The notes below the pieces were generated by a model. The model did not search any database. It was not told the DNA's origin and worked only from the letters and a program-made list of their open reading frames with translations. 64,000 nt of DNA from Biomphalaria glabrata (taxonomy: Eukaryota > Mollusca > Gastropoda > Planorbidae), in assembly GCF_947242115.1 (NCBI RefSeq), contig NC_074728.1, positions 16,377,542-16,441,541 on the forward strand, read 5' to 3'. How positions within the stretch are numbered: position 1 is the first letter of the stretch; each line of letters begins with the position of its first letter. The translations under genes were made by a program, and so were the position numbers. Shown one piece after another: positions 46,473-58,055 of this stretch.

Positions 46473-48765
46473 TGTTCACTTAATTCTCATCTCATCAGGA
46501 GTCATGTAGGACGGGAGATTGATCACTTTGTTGTGGCTTCTTCTTCTTTTTCTGTTGAATTGTCCTAAGAGTTGAATCTAGGTCTCTGGGAACTCTAGGC
46601 CTATGGAAGATTGCCTCCATCTGTCTGTCTGAACAAACTTCTGTCTGGCTCATATCCCAAGGCGTTCGGATTAGAAGCGAGGCCAATGACCGAGCACACC
46701 GGGGAGACTCCCCCATATTCCTTATTCGTTAGCACATCAGCCGTGTGGGTGTCCGCCATAAAAACGGTCCTTTGAGAAACAGTGTGGATAGTGACATGAT
46801 TGTTGGGACTTTCTTCCATCCCCACCAGGACTCGGTCCTTAGGCAACCCAAAGGGTTTCTTTTTTGCTTTCCTATTTCTCTAACCGTCGCCTCTAACAAC
46901 CGATTCTACCCGAGCGCCACGATGAGGCTGAGAAGGATTGCCCGAGGTTGTGGCTTATGAACTTGACTGTTCCTACATAAATGTGATGCATAAATGTGAT
47001 GCGGTGAAGAAATAACACAATATAAACTCACTGAAACAAGAATTAGAATACTTCAGGTAGTTGAATTCAATTAGTAAAATAGTCTCTTTGAATTAATTAA
47101 TACACTTTTATGGAATGTAAATGATAAATTCACAAACACATTTTTATCAATAATTTACTGCAGATCTTTCTTTTCCACTCTGATGTAAAGGAATCTGTAT
47201 TTTGTCTAGAAAGTTGTCTATTAGTGATTTGTGTTTGAGTTTAGCAGTTCAATTAACGAGTATGCATGTTCAAGGATGATGATGTCACTGCAACATTTGT
47301 AGAGAACATCTCAGAGGCAACGGAGATGGCCATTTTGATTTGTAAAATAGAGAATCAATGGATTCTATTATTTTAGACAGATGTTACGATAAATTAGAAA
47401 CACACACGACACGAGTCTACACAAATTTAGCCTCTTTTGATAGTTGTTATCTTCAGAGACGAAAAAGCTATTCAAAGTACCTCCCACCCTTCAGTCTAAC
47501 ACCTGACTAGAGCAACAGTGTGAGAAGTTCATTCTTTGTGAAGGTAGATATGGACTAGCTGAAAAGTAAACAAATAATGAAGAAGAAATCAAATTTTTCG
47601 TCTTAAAATTTTTTAATTATAATTTTTTGATACATGGAAACTAAAGTGAATCACTGTGAGTCTTTGTTCATTGAGTAAGGTCAGATTTACGTTATTAATT
47701 AATATAGAGAAAAAAAAGAATAGCAAGTGATAAGGAGAAACGTGAAGTGATAAAAGTGAACCGTAACAAGAGCATAAGAAAAGGAAAAGAGAAACATTTT
47801 TGAAATTAGTTATTGAATAAATAATGATTCTATTGAATGAACATTGGAGTCAACTAAATTATATACATTTGTTCATTCGTATGTTTTACACACAGAAACT
47901 TCGAAATCTAATTCTGCAGGGCTGAAAGAAACATATATAGTATATTGTACTATATACTCAATGTCTCAAGCCTCCCTTGTGGAAGTTGAACGTGCTAGCC
48001 GCTGTGCCATTGAAGTTGTTATGAAAATAGAAGGTTTATATACTGTTGCTGGTTGAAACGTTTTAGCGAGCTACCTCATTCTCAACACAAGACATATCTC
48101 CCATAAGTTGAGTGTATTTCTATATAAAATGACATAATGAATTACGACTGAATGATTAGGCCTAACTATTTTTTTTTTCATTGATTCAAATGTTATCATC
48201 GACCATGAATTGAATAACTGTGAGAAGTTTCATGATTACAGCAGAAGTCATTAGATTAATATTCTTAATTTTTTTTAATGGAACTTCATGGAGCAATAGT
48301 AAAAAATAAATTCTATGAAAATTATTTCACAACAAAAAATACCAAAGTTCTTCCAATAATCACAAAGCATCATAAGGCGAAAAGTTGACATGTATAAGTA
48401 TTGACTGGCGCAGCTTAATATATTTCATGAAACTAAAGCGTCCTTTTATTTCTTGTTTTGAAGGCGGCTGGACCCTCTCCTAGACTGTTAATATACAAAC
48501 TGAGGAAAACGTGGTTGGGACCCGACCTAGACTGTAATGTAATAGCAACAAGATTGCCTGGAAGTGCACTGTGGGAAAACATTTGTCCTCTAATGCCAAT
48601 GCCACCAGAAATGTGTGGGATGTAATAAGAGAATGGGAAAAGTGAGAAATAGCGTGTACACAATTCCAGACAGACAGAAGGATTTAATTTAAGCTTTAAA
48701 AATAAAAAACATGTTTTAATCTTTTGAAAGAAGTATAGTTAAATTTTATTATAATATACGTCTAC
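46473..48765. other. Intergenic between AA15 genes 2 and 3, nothing firmly recognised
   Basis: A less AT-rich block at about 46600-46970 has short open frames without a recognised domain. The rest is AT-rich. A GCCATTGAAGT-containing frame at 47844-48056 is too short and unsupported to call. Confidence 0.35.
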
Positions 48766-48769
48766 AATA

Positions 48770-48835
48770 GTTGGCGCCAAAACGTTGCGTCGCCAAAGCG
48801 ACCACCGCGCCAAAACATCCTCCTTCAATGCAAAA
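48770..48835 (-). repeat. GGCGCCAAAACG-rich short repeat (copy 1)
   Basis: TTGGCGCCAAAACGTTGCG and CGCGCCAAAACATCC recur as reverse complement at 52087-52165 (GACGTTTTGGCGCGATGG, GTTTTGGCGCAGCC). Both stand out as GC islands in AT-rich DNA. Confidence 0.6.
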
Positions 48836-49269
48836 AAAAAAAAAAAAAGGTCTAGTGACGCTGACATGCTGTCATGTACACTGTGCTCATCTAGAATTCG
48901 TTGTGGGGATTTGCAAAAGGCATTAAACTTCTTGAAAAGTGTTTAGTTATTCCAGTCACAAGTTAAGTAAAAACTGGGATAAATTATGTGTTTAGATGAT
49001 CTCTAAATAGAACAAATAATGACGTGTCAAGGAGTAATGAGACCAGGAGGTCTGAAAGTGTATTTCTTTTTACTTACTGTAATGTTTAAGGGTGGGGGCC
49101 TTTACGTGTCTAGAAGCTATAGAAATGACCTTATCTGAATTACCTTATTTGGGTCATTTAAATTAGTATTGGTCAAATTGATTAAACTCAAACTAAAAGC
49201 TTTTTTTTTCTTTTATCTTCATAAGCATTTCTATACACACACACGCGCGCACACGCACACACACGCACA

Positions 49270-49515
49270 CAGCTACTCAAAGGTAAAGGCACATTCCTCG
49301 TTCCATATGCTAGGACTAATCTGTACAAATGCTCCTTCTTCCTTAGCGCTATTAGAGCATGGAATGGGTTGCCTGTGCTAGCCAGGAAAACCAGTGACTT
49401 GGCAGAATTTAAGTCATTGGTTAACATGCATGACTAAATGCATGCCGCGTTGGACGTAATCGTCTTCTTTTTTGAAGTAACGTCTGTATCATATAAGATA
49501 AGATAAGATAACAAG
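49270..49515 (+). mobile_element. LINE 3' end with AAGAT tail
   Basis: Reads GGCACATTCCTCG, AATGCTCCTTCTTCC, AGAGCATGGAATGGGTTGCC and GCATGACTAAATGC, then GTAACGTCTGTATC and GATAAGATAAGATAA. It is the best-kept tail of this LINE family apart from 54362-54865. Only the last 80 or so codons are present. Confidence 0.75.
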
Positions 49516-49906
49516 TTAAAGATTTAAATAATTCTTCAAAAGAGAACATCCCGTACATTTAGTTCTTTAAGGGGAAATCTTGTTCTTACAGCTAATAGGA
49601 TGTAAGGTAAAATGTAAGAAAAACTTTGTTCCTGGCGCTAAAAAAAAGATCTGTTCCTAGGAGGCAAAGAAATTAATCTAGTAATGTCACGTCTAGTTAG
49701 GGACTTATTTAAAAAGAAAAATACAGATTGAGCATGCTTCGATGTAACGAATATCCTACAAGGAAAATAAAGTCTGAGGTTCAACTATAAGGTTTATAGA
49801 ACTATATTTTGTTTAAACAAGCGCTAACTATTCTCAAATTACAGTAATATAAATGTTTAAGATTTTCAAAAATAAAAAATTAGAAAACAGTACAATAAAA
49901 ACAGGG

Positions 49907-49914
49907 TATATAAG
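49907..49914 (+). promoter_or_regulatory. Candidate TATA box of AA15 gene 3
   Basis: TATATAAG on the coding strand. A possible untranslated exon would end at 50056 (TTTCAG/GTCAGC) and join the acceptor at 51039-51040, 12 bases before the ATG. AT-rich context makes chance occurrence likely. Confidence 0.25.
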
Positions 49915-50689
49915 CTTTATGAAATCAAAGAGAATCAAATTCAGGCATTCAATCATTTGTATTTCTTATCAATTTCACATCTCGGGAATAAATTTGATAT
50001 GTTTTAGGACAATAATTATTTTGTCTCTGGAGTTATTTCTATATTACTTATTTCAGGTCAGCGCTAGGTTCTCTTATAATACGCATAAAACGTTACTTTG
50101 TTTTTGTTACATTGAATTGGTGATTTCATGCTATTAAATTTCCCTTTTACTCACAATGAATTTATATTCAAAGTTTAAATTTTATCATAGATCTCAAGCA
50201 TTAATATTGCACAAATTATTGATAGGTTTAATACCTTGCTCATTGTGACATAACTACAGGTGCCTTAAACTGTGCAGTGATGGTAAGCTCTGATTTCTTC
50301 TTTTTTAAGTAACGTCTGTTTTATATAAGATAACAAGAAGATAAGATTTAATATTGATGCCGATTGTCTCGCAAAGGGGACTAATTCAGCTTACACTATC
50401 AAGTACAATGTCTTTCCCTTGTTTGAGATACCCAAAAAAATGAATTACCATTAGTTAATTAACTAAATGGTGAATTATGTTTTAATGATTTTTATGTTCT
50501 CAGGTAAAAGAAATAAATGCAAAATTTCAGCATGATCCGAGATTAGGTGCGGGAGAAATAACGTGTTCAAACTTTTTACCAGACAGACAGACAGAGTGAG
50601 TTGATACAAGCTTTGTTAAAAAAAAGCAGAAAATTATCATCACAGTATAGCCAAACGGTAGCGCAGCTTTCATGCGTATAGCTTGCCCA

Positions 50690-50870
50690 GTGTGCTCTGG
50701 TCTCATTTGTAGACCAATGGGGGAAGGGAGAATCTGGGTGAAGGTTTTCCGTGCTGCCTTTACATCTCTACTCAAGTCTGGTGTTGAACCTCGAGCTCCC
50801 TTGATAGGTAGCCAAACTAAGCTCGAGGCACTCGGTGCTTCACCGCCTGCCGGACAATCCTTTAGCTCGT
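50690..50870 (-). mobile_element. tRNA-derived SINE-like fragment
   Basis: Shares GCTGCCTTTA, GGTGTTGAACCTCGAGC, CCCTTGATAGGTAGCCAA and AAGCTCG with 4090-4190. The minus strand has a B-box-like GGTTCAACACC. Lies in the presumed 5'-UTR intron of AA15 gene 3. Confidence 0.45.
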
Positions 50871-51052
50871 CGTGATTGGCCAGGATTTTTTTAGAGTATT
50901 TCATGAAGTGGCTGGCCAAAGCTTATATTTTAAGTACATCGGATAACGTCCACACGACTCGGACATTGTATAAACGACAAACAATTGAAGTTAAATAATA
51001 GTATACATAATACATACTCTTCGCTGTTTCCTATTTCCAGAAATCAGGCGCC

Positions 51053-54000
51053 ATGTTGTCTACACAACTCTTGCTGCTCCTCCATGTTTTGATCCCTCAA
51101 ACCAATGCACAGGGGCGGATGTTAGACCCACCATCTAGATCATCTGCATGGAGAGTTGGCTTCGGAGTTCCGGTCAACTATGATGACCATCTGATGAATT
51201 GTGGTTCAGCCGAGGTAAATATGTTACTGTCGGAACGTCTTGAACTTGAAATATTGAAACCTCAAGACAGCAAAATGTTGTGAAGGATTGAATGCACCGA
51301 CGAGAATGTAGGATTTAATTTCTATTTATTTGTTTCTAATTTCGTTGACAAATGTCTGAGTACATATTTCTCCATGTTAAAACTTAAGAACTGCATCCCA
51401 AATAAGATAATATTTCAATTCAATCGATACTTACTTAGACTTTGGTCCTCCCGCCCCTCCCGCGCCGTCTTCATAAAGATCTGTCACTGGCAATGTCTGA
51501 AGCCTCCTCCCACCTGGTGTCCACTGTTCTGAGGTTCTCCATGATGGTGTGGCGCCAAGTAATACGAGGACGTCTCTGTTTGCGCTTTTCTCGTATTGGC
51601 CTCCATGTCATCGCAACTCTTGGTATGCATAGTTCATTTTGTCGGAGAACACTTCATGCGACGCTCTGTCACAACCTCACTTAGTGTTCGACTCCCAGTT
51701 CGGCATATGATTTCCTTGTTTGAGACCCAATCTGTGCAGCTGACTTTGGGGTGGGGGGGGGGGGGGAGTCAGGTATACGTTATACATATCGATAATAAAT
51801 TCCCAAGGCCAGTACCAAACTTTATTGCTTTTTAAATTGCTTTTATATAGCGTAAGTTTCACTTCCATTTCTTCACTAGACTGTTGTTGGGCGTTGGGCC
51901 ACCAAATGTGATCTGTTGACTCTTTTCTGTATTTTGCCTGGATTAGTCTCTTTCTTAAACTGATCCGTAAATCCCTGCATGTTGTTTTATTAATTAAGAA
52001 TGTTGGACTGTAATTCTAATTCAAGGCACATCCACCTATATATTGGTAATCAGCGAAAGCTAATACTATATAATAAACAAAGCAGTACGTTTAGGCGCAG
52101 CTTATTTGCGCAGACGTTTTGGCGCGATGGTTGTTTTGGCGCAGCCGTTATTTTCGCTTTGGTGCAAAATGTTCTAGCAACATTATATATGTTCATTTTA
52201 TAATGTTTTAAATTGTTTTAAATGTTTTAAATTTAAATCTCTGTTTTGAATGTGTATTTCTGTACAAATGCATTTTTTATGTCCAGAAAATTATTTTTTT
52301 TCCAATAGATTTGGGATTGAATTTAGCTGTGTAAGTTTTGATATATCAACATTTTTAAATGATTGTGGGTTTTAATATAGTCCAAAAATAAAATAAAATA
52401 CTGATTTAAACAAATGATGCAATATTTAGTTCACACGACAACGATGTATTAAATGTATAGTACCTCCAACTAGTAAAAAAAAAAGATAAATGTCACCCTT
52501 TTTGTTACGTAACCTCACATATACGTTATAGGGTTAGAGGAAGCATCTCAATATCATAGCCACAGATAGGACGATGGTTCTTTCATAGTTAATATGTTTT
52601 ACGTATTTCGGATGTTCTCTTTGTGATTTTTACATCCTATCTCAAACCTCACACAGGAGAGCGGAGAATTTCGGCGGGCAGAGATCGAACCTGGGATGAT
52701 GAAGACTACTTGTTCCAAGCTCATACCACACGACTGCAGTTCGCGATATGCCTTCATGAAATAGTCAAAATTATTTTTTCTTTCTCTGGAAGGAGGGGGA
52801 AGAAGGGGAGACTGTGTACTTGGATAGTAGTGAAAATAAACATTACAAAATTTATCGTCAGAGTCTCTCAAGCCAAAACGGCTCGCGCGTCATGTAATGG
52901 AAATGAGGTAGATATCTGTGTGATTTTAAAAAATTCTTTTATTTTAGTTGGCAGAGTGTTTTCACATTAGCCTATGCTCACTTGAACTTCAACTTCATAA
53001 TTGTACGTATTAAATAGGTTATAAACACAAGCATAAACACAAACACAAACATAAACACAAACACAAACATAAACACAAACAAAAACACAAAGACATTTGT
53101 TCCACAGTGGATTTCTTTTCTTCTTTTCTCGAGAGTTAGCAAATGTTTGTTTGTTACAGACTCAGTGGCACAGAAACGAAGGTAAGTGTGGAATCTGTGG
53201 AGAGTCATGGACAGGGCAACGATTGTATGAAAGACCAAATGGACCATTGGTTCAGCATAATGTTATTACAAGAATATACACAGAGGACAGTTTGATCAAT
53301 GTGACTGTGGAGTCAACGGTCAACAGAATGGTAATGAAATTATTTAGAAATCTACATATTTAATTATAGAAACTACAGTAATATTATAGCTGGACAGTGG
53401 AAGTAATCTTTACAAAAAATGGTTGCTACGGATTGCTGCAAGGGTATTCTAGCATAATCGTAGCCAGGGGATGGGATTACTGGGTTCACCCCAACCAAAA
53501 TGAAATCCCCCTCAACGTAGACATCTCAGAATATGCATTTTAAAGTTTCAAATAATGGAAATAATATTGGTGACGGGGCTCCGCCACGGACACCGCTAGA
53601 TGGCGTTACGGACTTCATCTCCATCCGAAATGAAATCCCCCTTCCCAGCAGACATCTCAGAATATGCATTTTAAAGTTCCAAATAATGGAAATAATGCTT
53701 GGTAACGGAGCTCCGCCCCAGATCCCACTGGAGGAGCATCCCCATACCCCTTAGTTAGTGTCTCCTGTGGTTCCACTAACTCCAGAAAGAATCTATTCTA
53801 GGGTACAAAAGACATCCAAAGAAATGAAGAGACGATGTAATGCAGATTACTTATGTGTCGGTGTGCGTGTTCGCGCGCGTGTGTGGGATAAGGAAAAAAT
53901 GAAAATAGCCCCACTCACACCTCCTCGAAAAAAATGCTGGCTGCGCCAATGGTATCTAGGCTTCTAAAATATTCAACAAACTATTTTAAATGAATGTAAT

Positions 54001-56156
54001 TTTGAAATAGAAATACTAAATATGTCACTTAATATTACATTATTATTAAAAGGGTTATTTTGAGTTTCGAATCTGCGACGTTGCCACTTCCGGTGGTATT
54101 GAAGCAAGTCAGCGTTGCCTTGACAATACACTTCTGGAAAACATGGCTGGACATACCAAGTTCTTCTTTCCAACAGACCGAATAGGAAAATTCCGCATCA
54201 GTCTGATTTTACCAAAAGGGATGACCTGCTCTCACTGTGTAGTGCAGTGGAAATGGAGAACTGGTTGGTCACTGTGTGTTGTTTTTTTTAGATGTACACA
54301 TTACATTTCAGTGTATTGACGTATTGTTATATAAAACAAATGTTATTTAAACTTGGTTAGGCCATAATAGAACATGCATCCGCTGTTTGGGACCCCTCAA
54401 CTGAAGAATACATTAAGAAACTAGAACAGACACAAAAAGCGGTGAGATTCATAACAAACGAATATTCACATTTGACTAGAGTAACACCTTTAGTAAAAGG
54501 ACTAAATTTAGAAAGCCTTTAGGATAGAAGACTCAAAAGTAAAGTAGCCATTATACATAAAACACTGAACCATATTCTTCAAATACAAAAACAAAATTAA
54601 ATAAAATATTTAGAAAGACACAAAGATAGAGGTACATTCCTCGTTTCATTTGCTAGGACAAATTTGTACAAACACTCCTTCTTCCCTAGTGCTATTAGAG
54701 CATGAAATGGGTTGCTTGAGCTAGCCAGGAAAACCATTGACTTTGCAGAATTTAGGCCATTGGTTAATATGCATGACTAAATGCATGACGCGTAGGACGT
54801 AATAATCTTCTTTTCTGAAGTAACGTCTGCATTATATAAGATAAGAAGATAAGATAAAGATTTATAAAGCCTTGTAACGTATAACAGGAGGCGCGGTGGT
54901 TTAGTGGTAAAACGCTAGGCTTCCGAACCGGAAGGTCACGGGTTCAAATTCTTAGGGCGCCTCTGATTCCAGCCAGCTCTAATATGTACTTGACATCAAA
55001 GTAAATTCAGTCCGTCGTTATGCTGGCCATTTGACACCCTTGTTAACCGTGGGCCACTGAAACAGGTGACCTTTATATCATCTGCCCTATAGACCGCATG
55101 GTCTGAAAGAGGAAAGTAGAGGAAACATTACTGACCGCTCTCTTGCGATGGAGTTGTGTGTCCCATCGATGGCCACTCATCTTTGCTCTAAGCAACTGCC
55201 ATCGTACGCTGAGAATTGATGACATGACAGAATAGTTGACTGACTCTGGCCCCTCGTTGATTGGACCCTGAATGATTTGGTTTGGAGGAAAATATTCGAG
55301 TCAAAAATGTCTTAAAATCCAACCATCGGTCAAGTGTGGCATTAGATATCACAGAATCACTTTGATTCTGTCTCACATTTTGTTTTCTTTGATTTTTTTG
55401 CATATATATCAATTTTAATCTTTAATCATGGATCCTAACCAAATCATCAGTGAAAAAAAGTGAGGCTAAGTATGACGAAAGCGTACCGTGGTTTCAGACG
55501 TGCCCTTATATCGACGATTTCAACGGCGAGCTGGTGGGAGAAGGGGGCTTTGCTTCATATTCAGTAAAAAGACAATCGGGGATTTCTCATCTAGTATAAA
55601 ACTAGTCAATTTCTTGTTAGCAGATTCAACAAGTTTTTAATATAACAAGCTAAAAGAAAAAAACTTAATTAGACAAAGTGTTTTTTTTTCAGGCAGTAAC
55701 TGGGGCTGTGATTCATCTGGCTGTGGCCTTGGTCAAGGAAATTACCAGGAAGAGTTCTACGCATGCGCGGATGTCACTATTCTTCCTAAAGACTTTAGCC
55801 CAGTACCCACCAGTTCTGTTCCAAATACGTACACAACATCAATACATTCCACTGCAACAAAACGAAACGCCACATGTCGCTGGGACCAAATGTGGAATTC
55901 TCATAGTAACGTCACCAGCATTTCAACTAACAGCATAGAGAACATGTTCGAGTTTCTCAAAATGATCCTCGGCTTGCCCAACAGCTTCGACAACGGCTAC
56001 CCCATAAGGCCCACAACCACTTCCCCTACACCAGCTAATTGCAGTGTATCCAAGGACGCCGTGGATAGGTTTTGTTTTGCTTGTTACGATAATTGCTGTC
56101 TGGATCTTTGTTTTGTGCTTTGTCCAACAATCTGTCGATTGAATACAGATCGCTAA
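51053..56156 (+). CDS. AA15-family protein, copy 3, copper-brace histidines lost (putative pseudo-enzyme)
   Basis: Coding exons are 51053-51214, 53160-53330, 54053-54263 and 55693-56156, giving about 335 residues. After a clear signal peptide (1-19, ending TNA) the mature protein starts QGRMLDPPSRSSAW: the required N-terminal His is Gln. In the second exon VNRM replaces the NHM/NHL of the sister genes, so the second brace His (mature residue 91) is Arg. Both copper ligands are therefore gone, while the fold markers GKCGICGESW, GYFEFRICDV, VQWKW and NYQEEFYACADV remain. Cys in WKWHCG is also changed (WKWRTG). The linker is short and poor in Thr, but FLKMILGLPNSFD and the six-cysteine tail are kept, with one extra Cys. 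The frame is open, splice phases are conserved and exon 3 is 211 nt. The exon-3 donor GTTGGT is weak. It cannot be a standard LPMO; a binding or regulatory role is inference. Confidence 0.88.
51430..51735 (-). mobile_element. LINE 3' end, relative of the 58.9-kb element
   Basis: The reverse complement follows 59905-60225 closely: GGTCTCAAACAAGGAAATC, GAACTGGGAGTCGAACACT, TGACAGAGCGTCGCATGA, CGTCCTCGTATTACTTGGCG, GACATTGCCAGTGACAGATC. Frame-breaking changes and a gap near the end make it inactive. It lies in intron 1 of AA15 gene 3. Confidence 0.85.
52087..52165 (+). repeat. GGCGCCAAAACG-rich short repeat (copy 2)
   Basis: TTTAGGCGCAGC, GACGTTTTGGCGCGATGG and GTTTTGGCGCAGCC form an inverted partner of 48770-48835. 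It lies in intron 1 of AA15 gene 3. Confidence 0.55.
53505..53755. repeat. Direct duplication, ~125-bp period
   Basis: ACATCTCAGAATATGCATTT, AAATAATGGAAATAAT and GGnGCTCCGCC occur at 53520-53585 and again at 53645-53715, in intron 2 of AA15 gene 3. The flanking GAAATCCCCCT is also repeated. Confidence 0.8.
54362..54865 (+). mobile_element. LINE C-terminal region with AAGAT tail (longest copy)
   Basis: The frame reads IEHASAVWDPSTEEYIKKLE, QKAVRFITNEY, LTRVTPLVKGLNLESL, RGTFLVSFARTNLYKHSFFP, then a degenerate end and GATAAGATAAAG. The sequence from ASAVWDP on is the usual post-RT region of Jockey/CR1-type LINEs. One or two stops are visible. It lies in intron 3 of AA15 gene 3. Confidence 0.8.
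54889..55130 (+). mobile_element. tRNA-derived SINE
   Basis: The first 74 bases (54889-54962) look like a tRNA: AGGCGC pairs with GCGCCT at the ends, TGGTTTAGTGGTAAAACGC is an A-box region, CTTC and GAAG frame a seven-base loop, and GGGTTCAAATTC is B-box-like. The T arm does not pair and a non-tRNA body follows, ending near GGTCTGAAAGAGGAAA, so it is a SINE rather than a tRNA gene. It inserted just after the LINE tail. Confidence 0.7.
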
Positions 56157-56329
56157 GACAAACTTGGACATGGCGTCTAGTAAAAAGAAAGGCTCCAGAC
56201 ATTTTGTAAACACCTAATATAAGAGAGTAATTAAACGGACGTGTTCATATCTCGATATTATCCTTTGTATTCTGTTTAAATAACATTTGTATTCTGCTTA
56301 CATATACATTCTTTCTATACACCTTCACA

Positions 56330-56335
56330 AATAAA
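56330..56335 (+). terminator. Polyadenylation signal AATAAA of AA15 gene 3
   Basis: AATAAA about 170 bases after the stop codon, followed within 25 bases by an A-run. Confidence 0.5.
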
Positions 56336-56339
56336 GTGA

Positions 56340-57125
56340 CATCTATTGAAAAAAAAAACTACGTCTCTAGATGACAAGCTTCACATACATATCAAACACT
56401 AGGTCACGTGTTGGAGCAGAAGACTCCCGTTTCCTCGTGACTGCACAAAGTAAATAGGTTTGTATTAAGTCAACAATTCAATAAAGTGTGTGTGTGTGTA
56501 CACTGACGTGGATCTGGACATGGAATAAAACGGAGCAGAACTTTGGGTTCTTTTAACATCGAGGTTATTGCCCAGTTCTCAGGGTGTTTAGCTTGGGACA
56601 TACGGGCATCTTTTTTAAAATGTAGATCTCTTTATGGAGAAAGGTTGGTTAGAAATCTATCACAGCACAAAATAGGAATTGTAATCAACTTTAATTTCTA
56701 GCCTATATTAAATAATACATTTTGAAAATGTATATCTTCCATGTGATAAAAGAATGATTTTTGTTTTTGTTTTGCAATAATCCTTTGGGTAAAAGTTAAG
56801 GTTCGTCCTACATCCGGTATTTGAATTGAAATGAATTCCAAACACTTTAATCTTTTGGCTTGGAAATCAGAAACAAAGTTTCCACTATTTTGACACAATA
56901 CCCCCCCCCCCTCCGTTCTTCCTCTATTCTCCGTGTTCCCGGTGGTTCGTATCCAGTGAAAACTTGAGAAAAACTTCGAACCTGAAATCTTTTTATGTGA
57001 CGCCTCCATCGTAACTCTAAACTTAATACATACGTTAACTTATTAATTGCAACTGGAACTATTAATAAGTATGAGCTCATGTACAGATTAAACAATGAGT
57101 TTTCATGAGCTCTTTGGTAAGTCTA
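56340..57125. other. Intergenic, nothing recognised
   Basis: Contains a GT run near 56490 and a C10 run near 56900. No supported gene. Confidence 0.4.
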
Positions 57126-57129
57126 ACAT

Positions 57130-57262
57130 TAGATTTGGGTAAACTCAGGAGTACCCTTTATAAAAATCGCGAAATTCAAAATCCCAGTCTTCGCCGAGAT
57201 AAGAACCCAGGCTCCTAGGTTCGGATGCGAAGCTCTTAACCACTCAGCCATCGCACCCTCAG
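57130..57262 (-). mobile_element. tRNA-derived SINE fragment
   Basis: On the minus strand GGGTGCGATGGCTGAGTGG, TTAAGAGCTTCGCATCCGAA and CCTGGGTTCTTATCTC form a tRNA-like head, followed by GACTGGGATTTTGAATTTCG as the body. The body block is shared with the fragments at 6850 and 17890. Confidence 0.65.
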
Positions 57263-57739
57263 AGGTGTATACAATAAACAGTAAATGTTAGTTCTTGATA
57301 TTATGAATAGCCTGCATGATGATCATATCCCCTTAAACACTTTCATAATAATACTATAACATAATTTATTACAAACTTTGTTCAATACTTTTATTGAGTG
57401 TCTATATGTTTTTTTATCGTGTGTGAATGTTGTTCGTATGTGCATGCATATCGTTCATCTATATTGTTATTGTACAGCAGTTACGCTGAGGTTGTCAATT
57501 GTAGTCAAAATGAATTTCCATATGGTTTGGATCAATAAAGTCATCTTATCTTGTCTTATCTTATAAAGATTAGCTATAATAAACTCGAGTAAGTTAGCCT
57601 ACATCTAATATCGGCACACCAAAAGATTTGAAAATATTACATTGGTACAGTAGCCCCAGAGCATCAGTCCAAAGTCTCCACAATCAGGTTAGGTAGATGG
57701 GGGCGTGGTTTCCGAGTGATATAGTGATTTAATAATAAG

Positions 57740-58055
57740 ACTAGTCTTCGAGTCCGAAGATTAGTGAGGAATGCAGTATTTCCCATGGCTGCGCAGTCCC
57801 ATTGATAAAGTGATATAGTGATATAGCGCTTGACTTCCGAACGAAGGGTCTCTAGTTCAAATGTAGGTGAAGCCTATGACGCACCTAAGTCCAGCCAAAT
57901 GTAATAGAATATATTATATACTTTGGGGGGGGGGCAGTAAAGGCGGTTGGTCGTTGCCCTCGTTAACTGTAGGTCATGGAAACAGATAAGCTTGACGCCA
58001 TCTGCCTCCAAAGGTCTCAAAGACTAAATGGGTAACCTGACCATCCCCCCATTAG
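57740..58055 (+). mobile_element. LINE 3' UTR scrap followed by a tRNA-derived SINE
   Basis: 57740-57800 repeats the 3' end of the 12.1-kb LINE in reverse (AGTCTTCGAGTCCGAAGATT, ATTTCCCATGGCTGCGCAG). From about 57815 there is a SINE head (AGCGCTTGACTTCCGAACG, CTAGTTCAAATG) with a G8 run and a tail, GCCATCTGCCTCCAAAGGTC, related to that of 54889-55130. Confidence 0.6.

Noticed and set aside
46495-46960. Cluster of short open frames in a less AT-rich block
   Set aside because: None shows a known motif or splice structure; possibly an old repeat.
52599-52970. Coding frame with a TGGGATGATGAAGACT region
   Set aside because: No recognised domain; the GGGCAGAGATCGAACCTGGG stretch looks more like a SINE B-box remnant, but the evidence was too thin to annotate.
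54889-54962. Functional tRNA gene
   Set aside because: The T arm does not pair and related tails occur at 6270 and 57815, which indicates a SINE.
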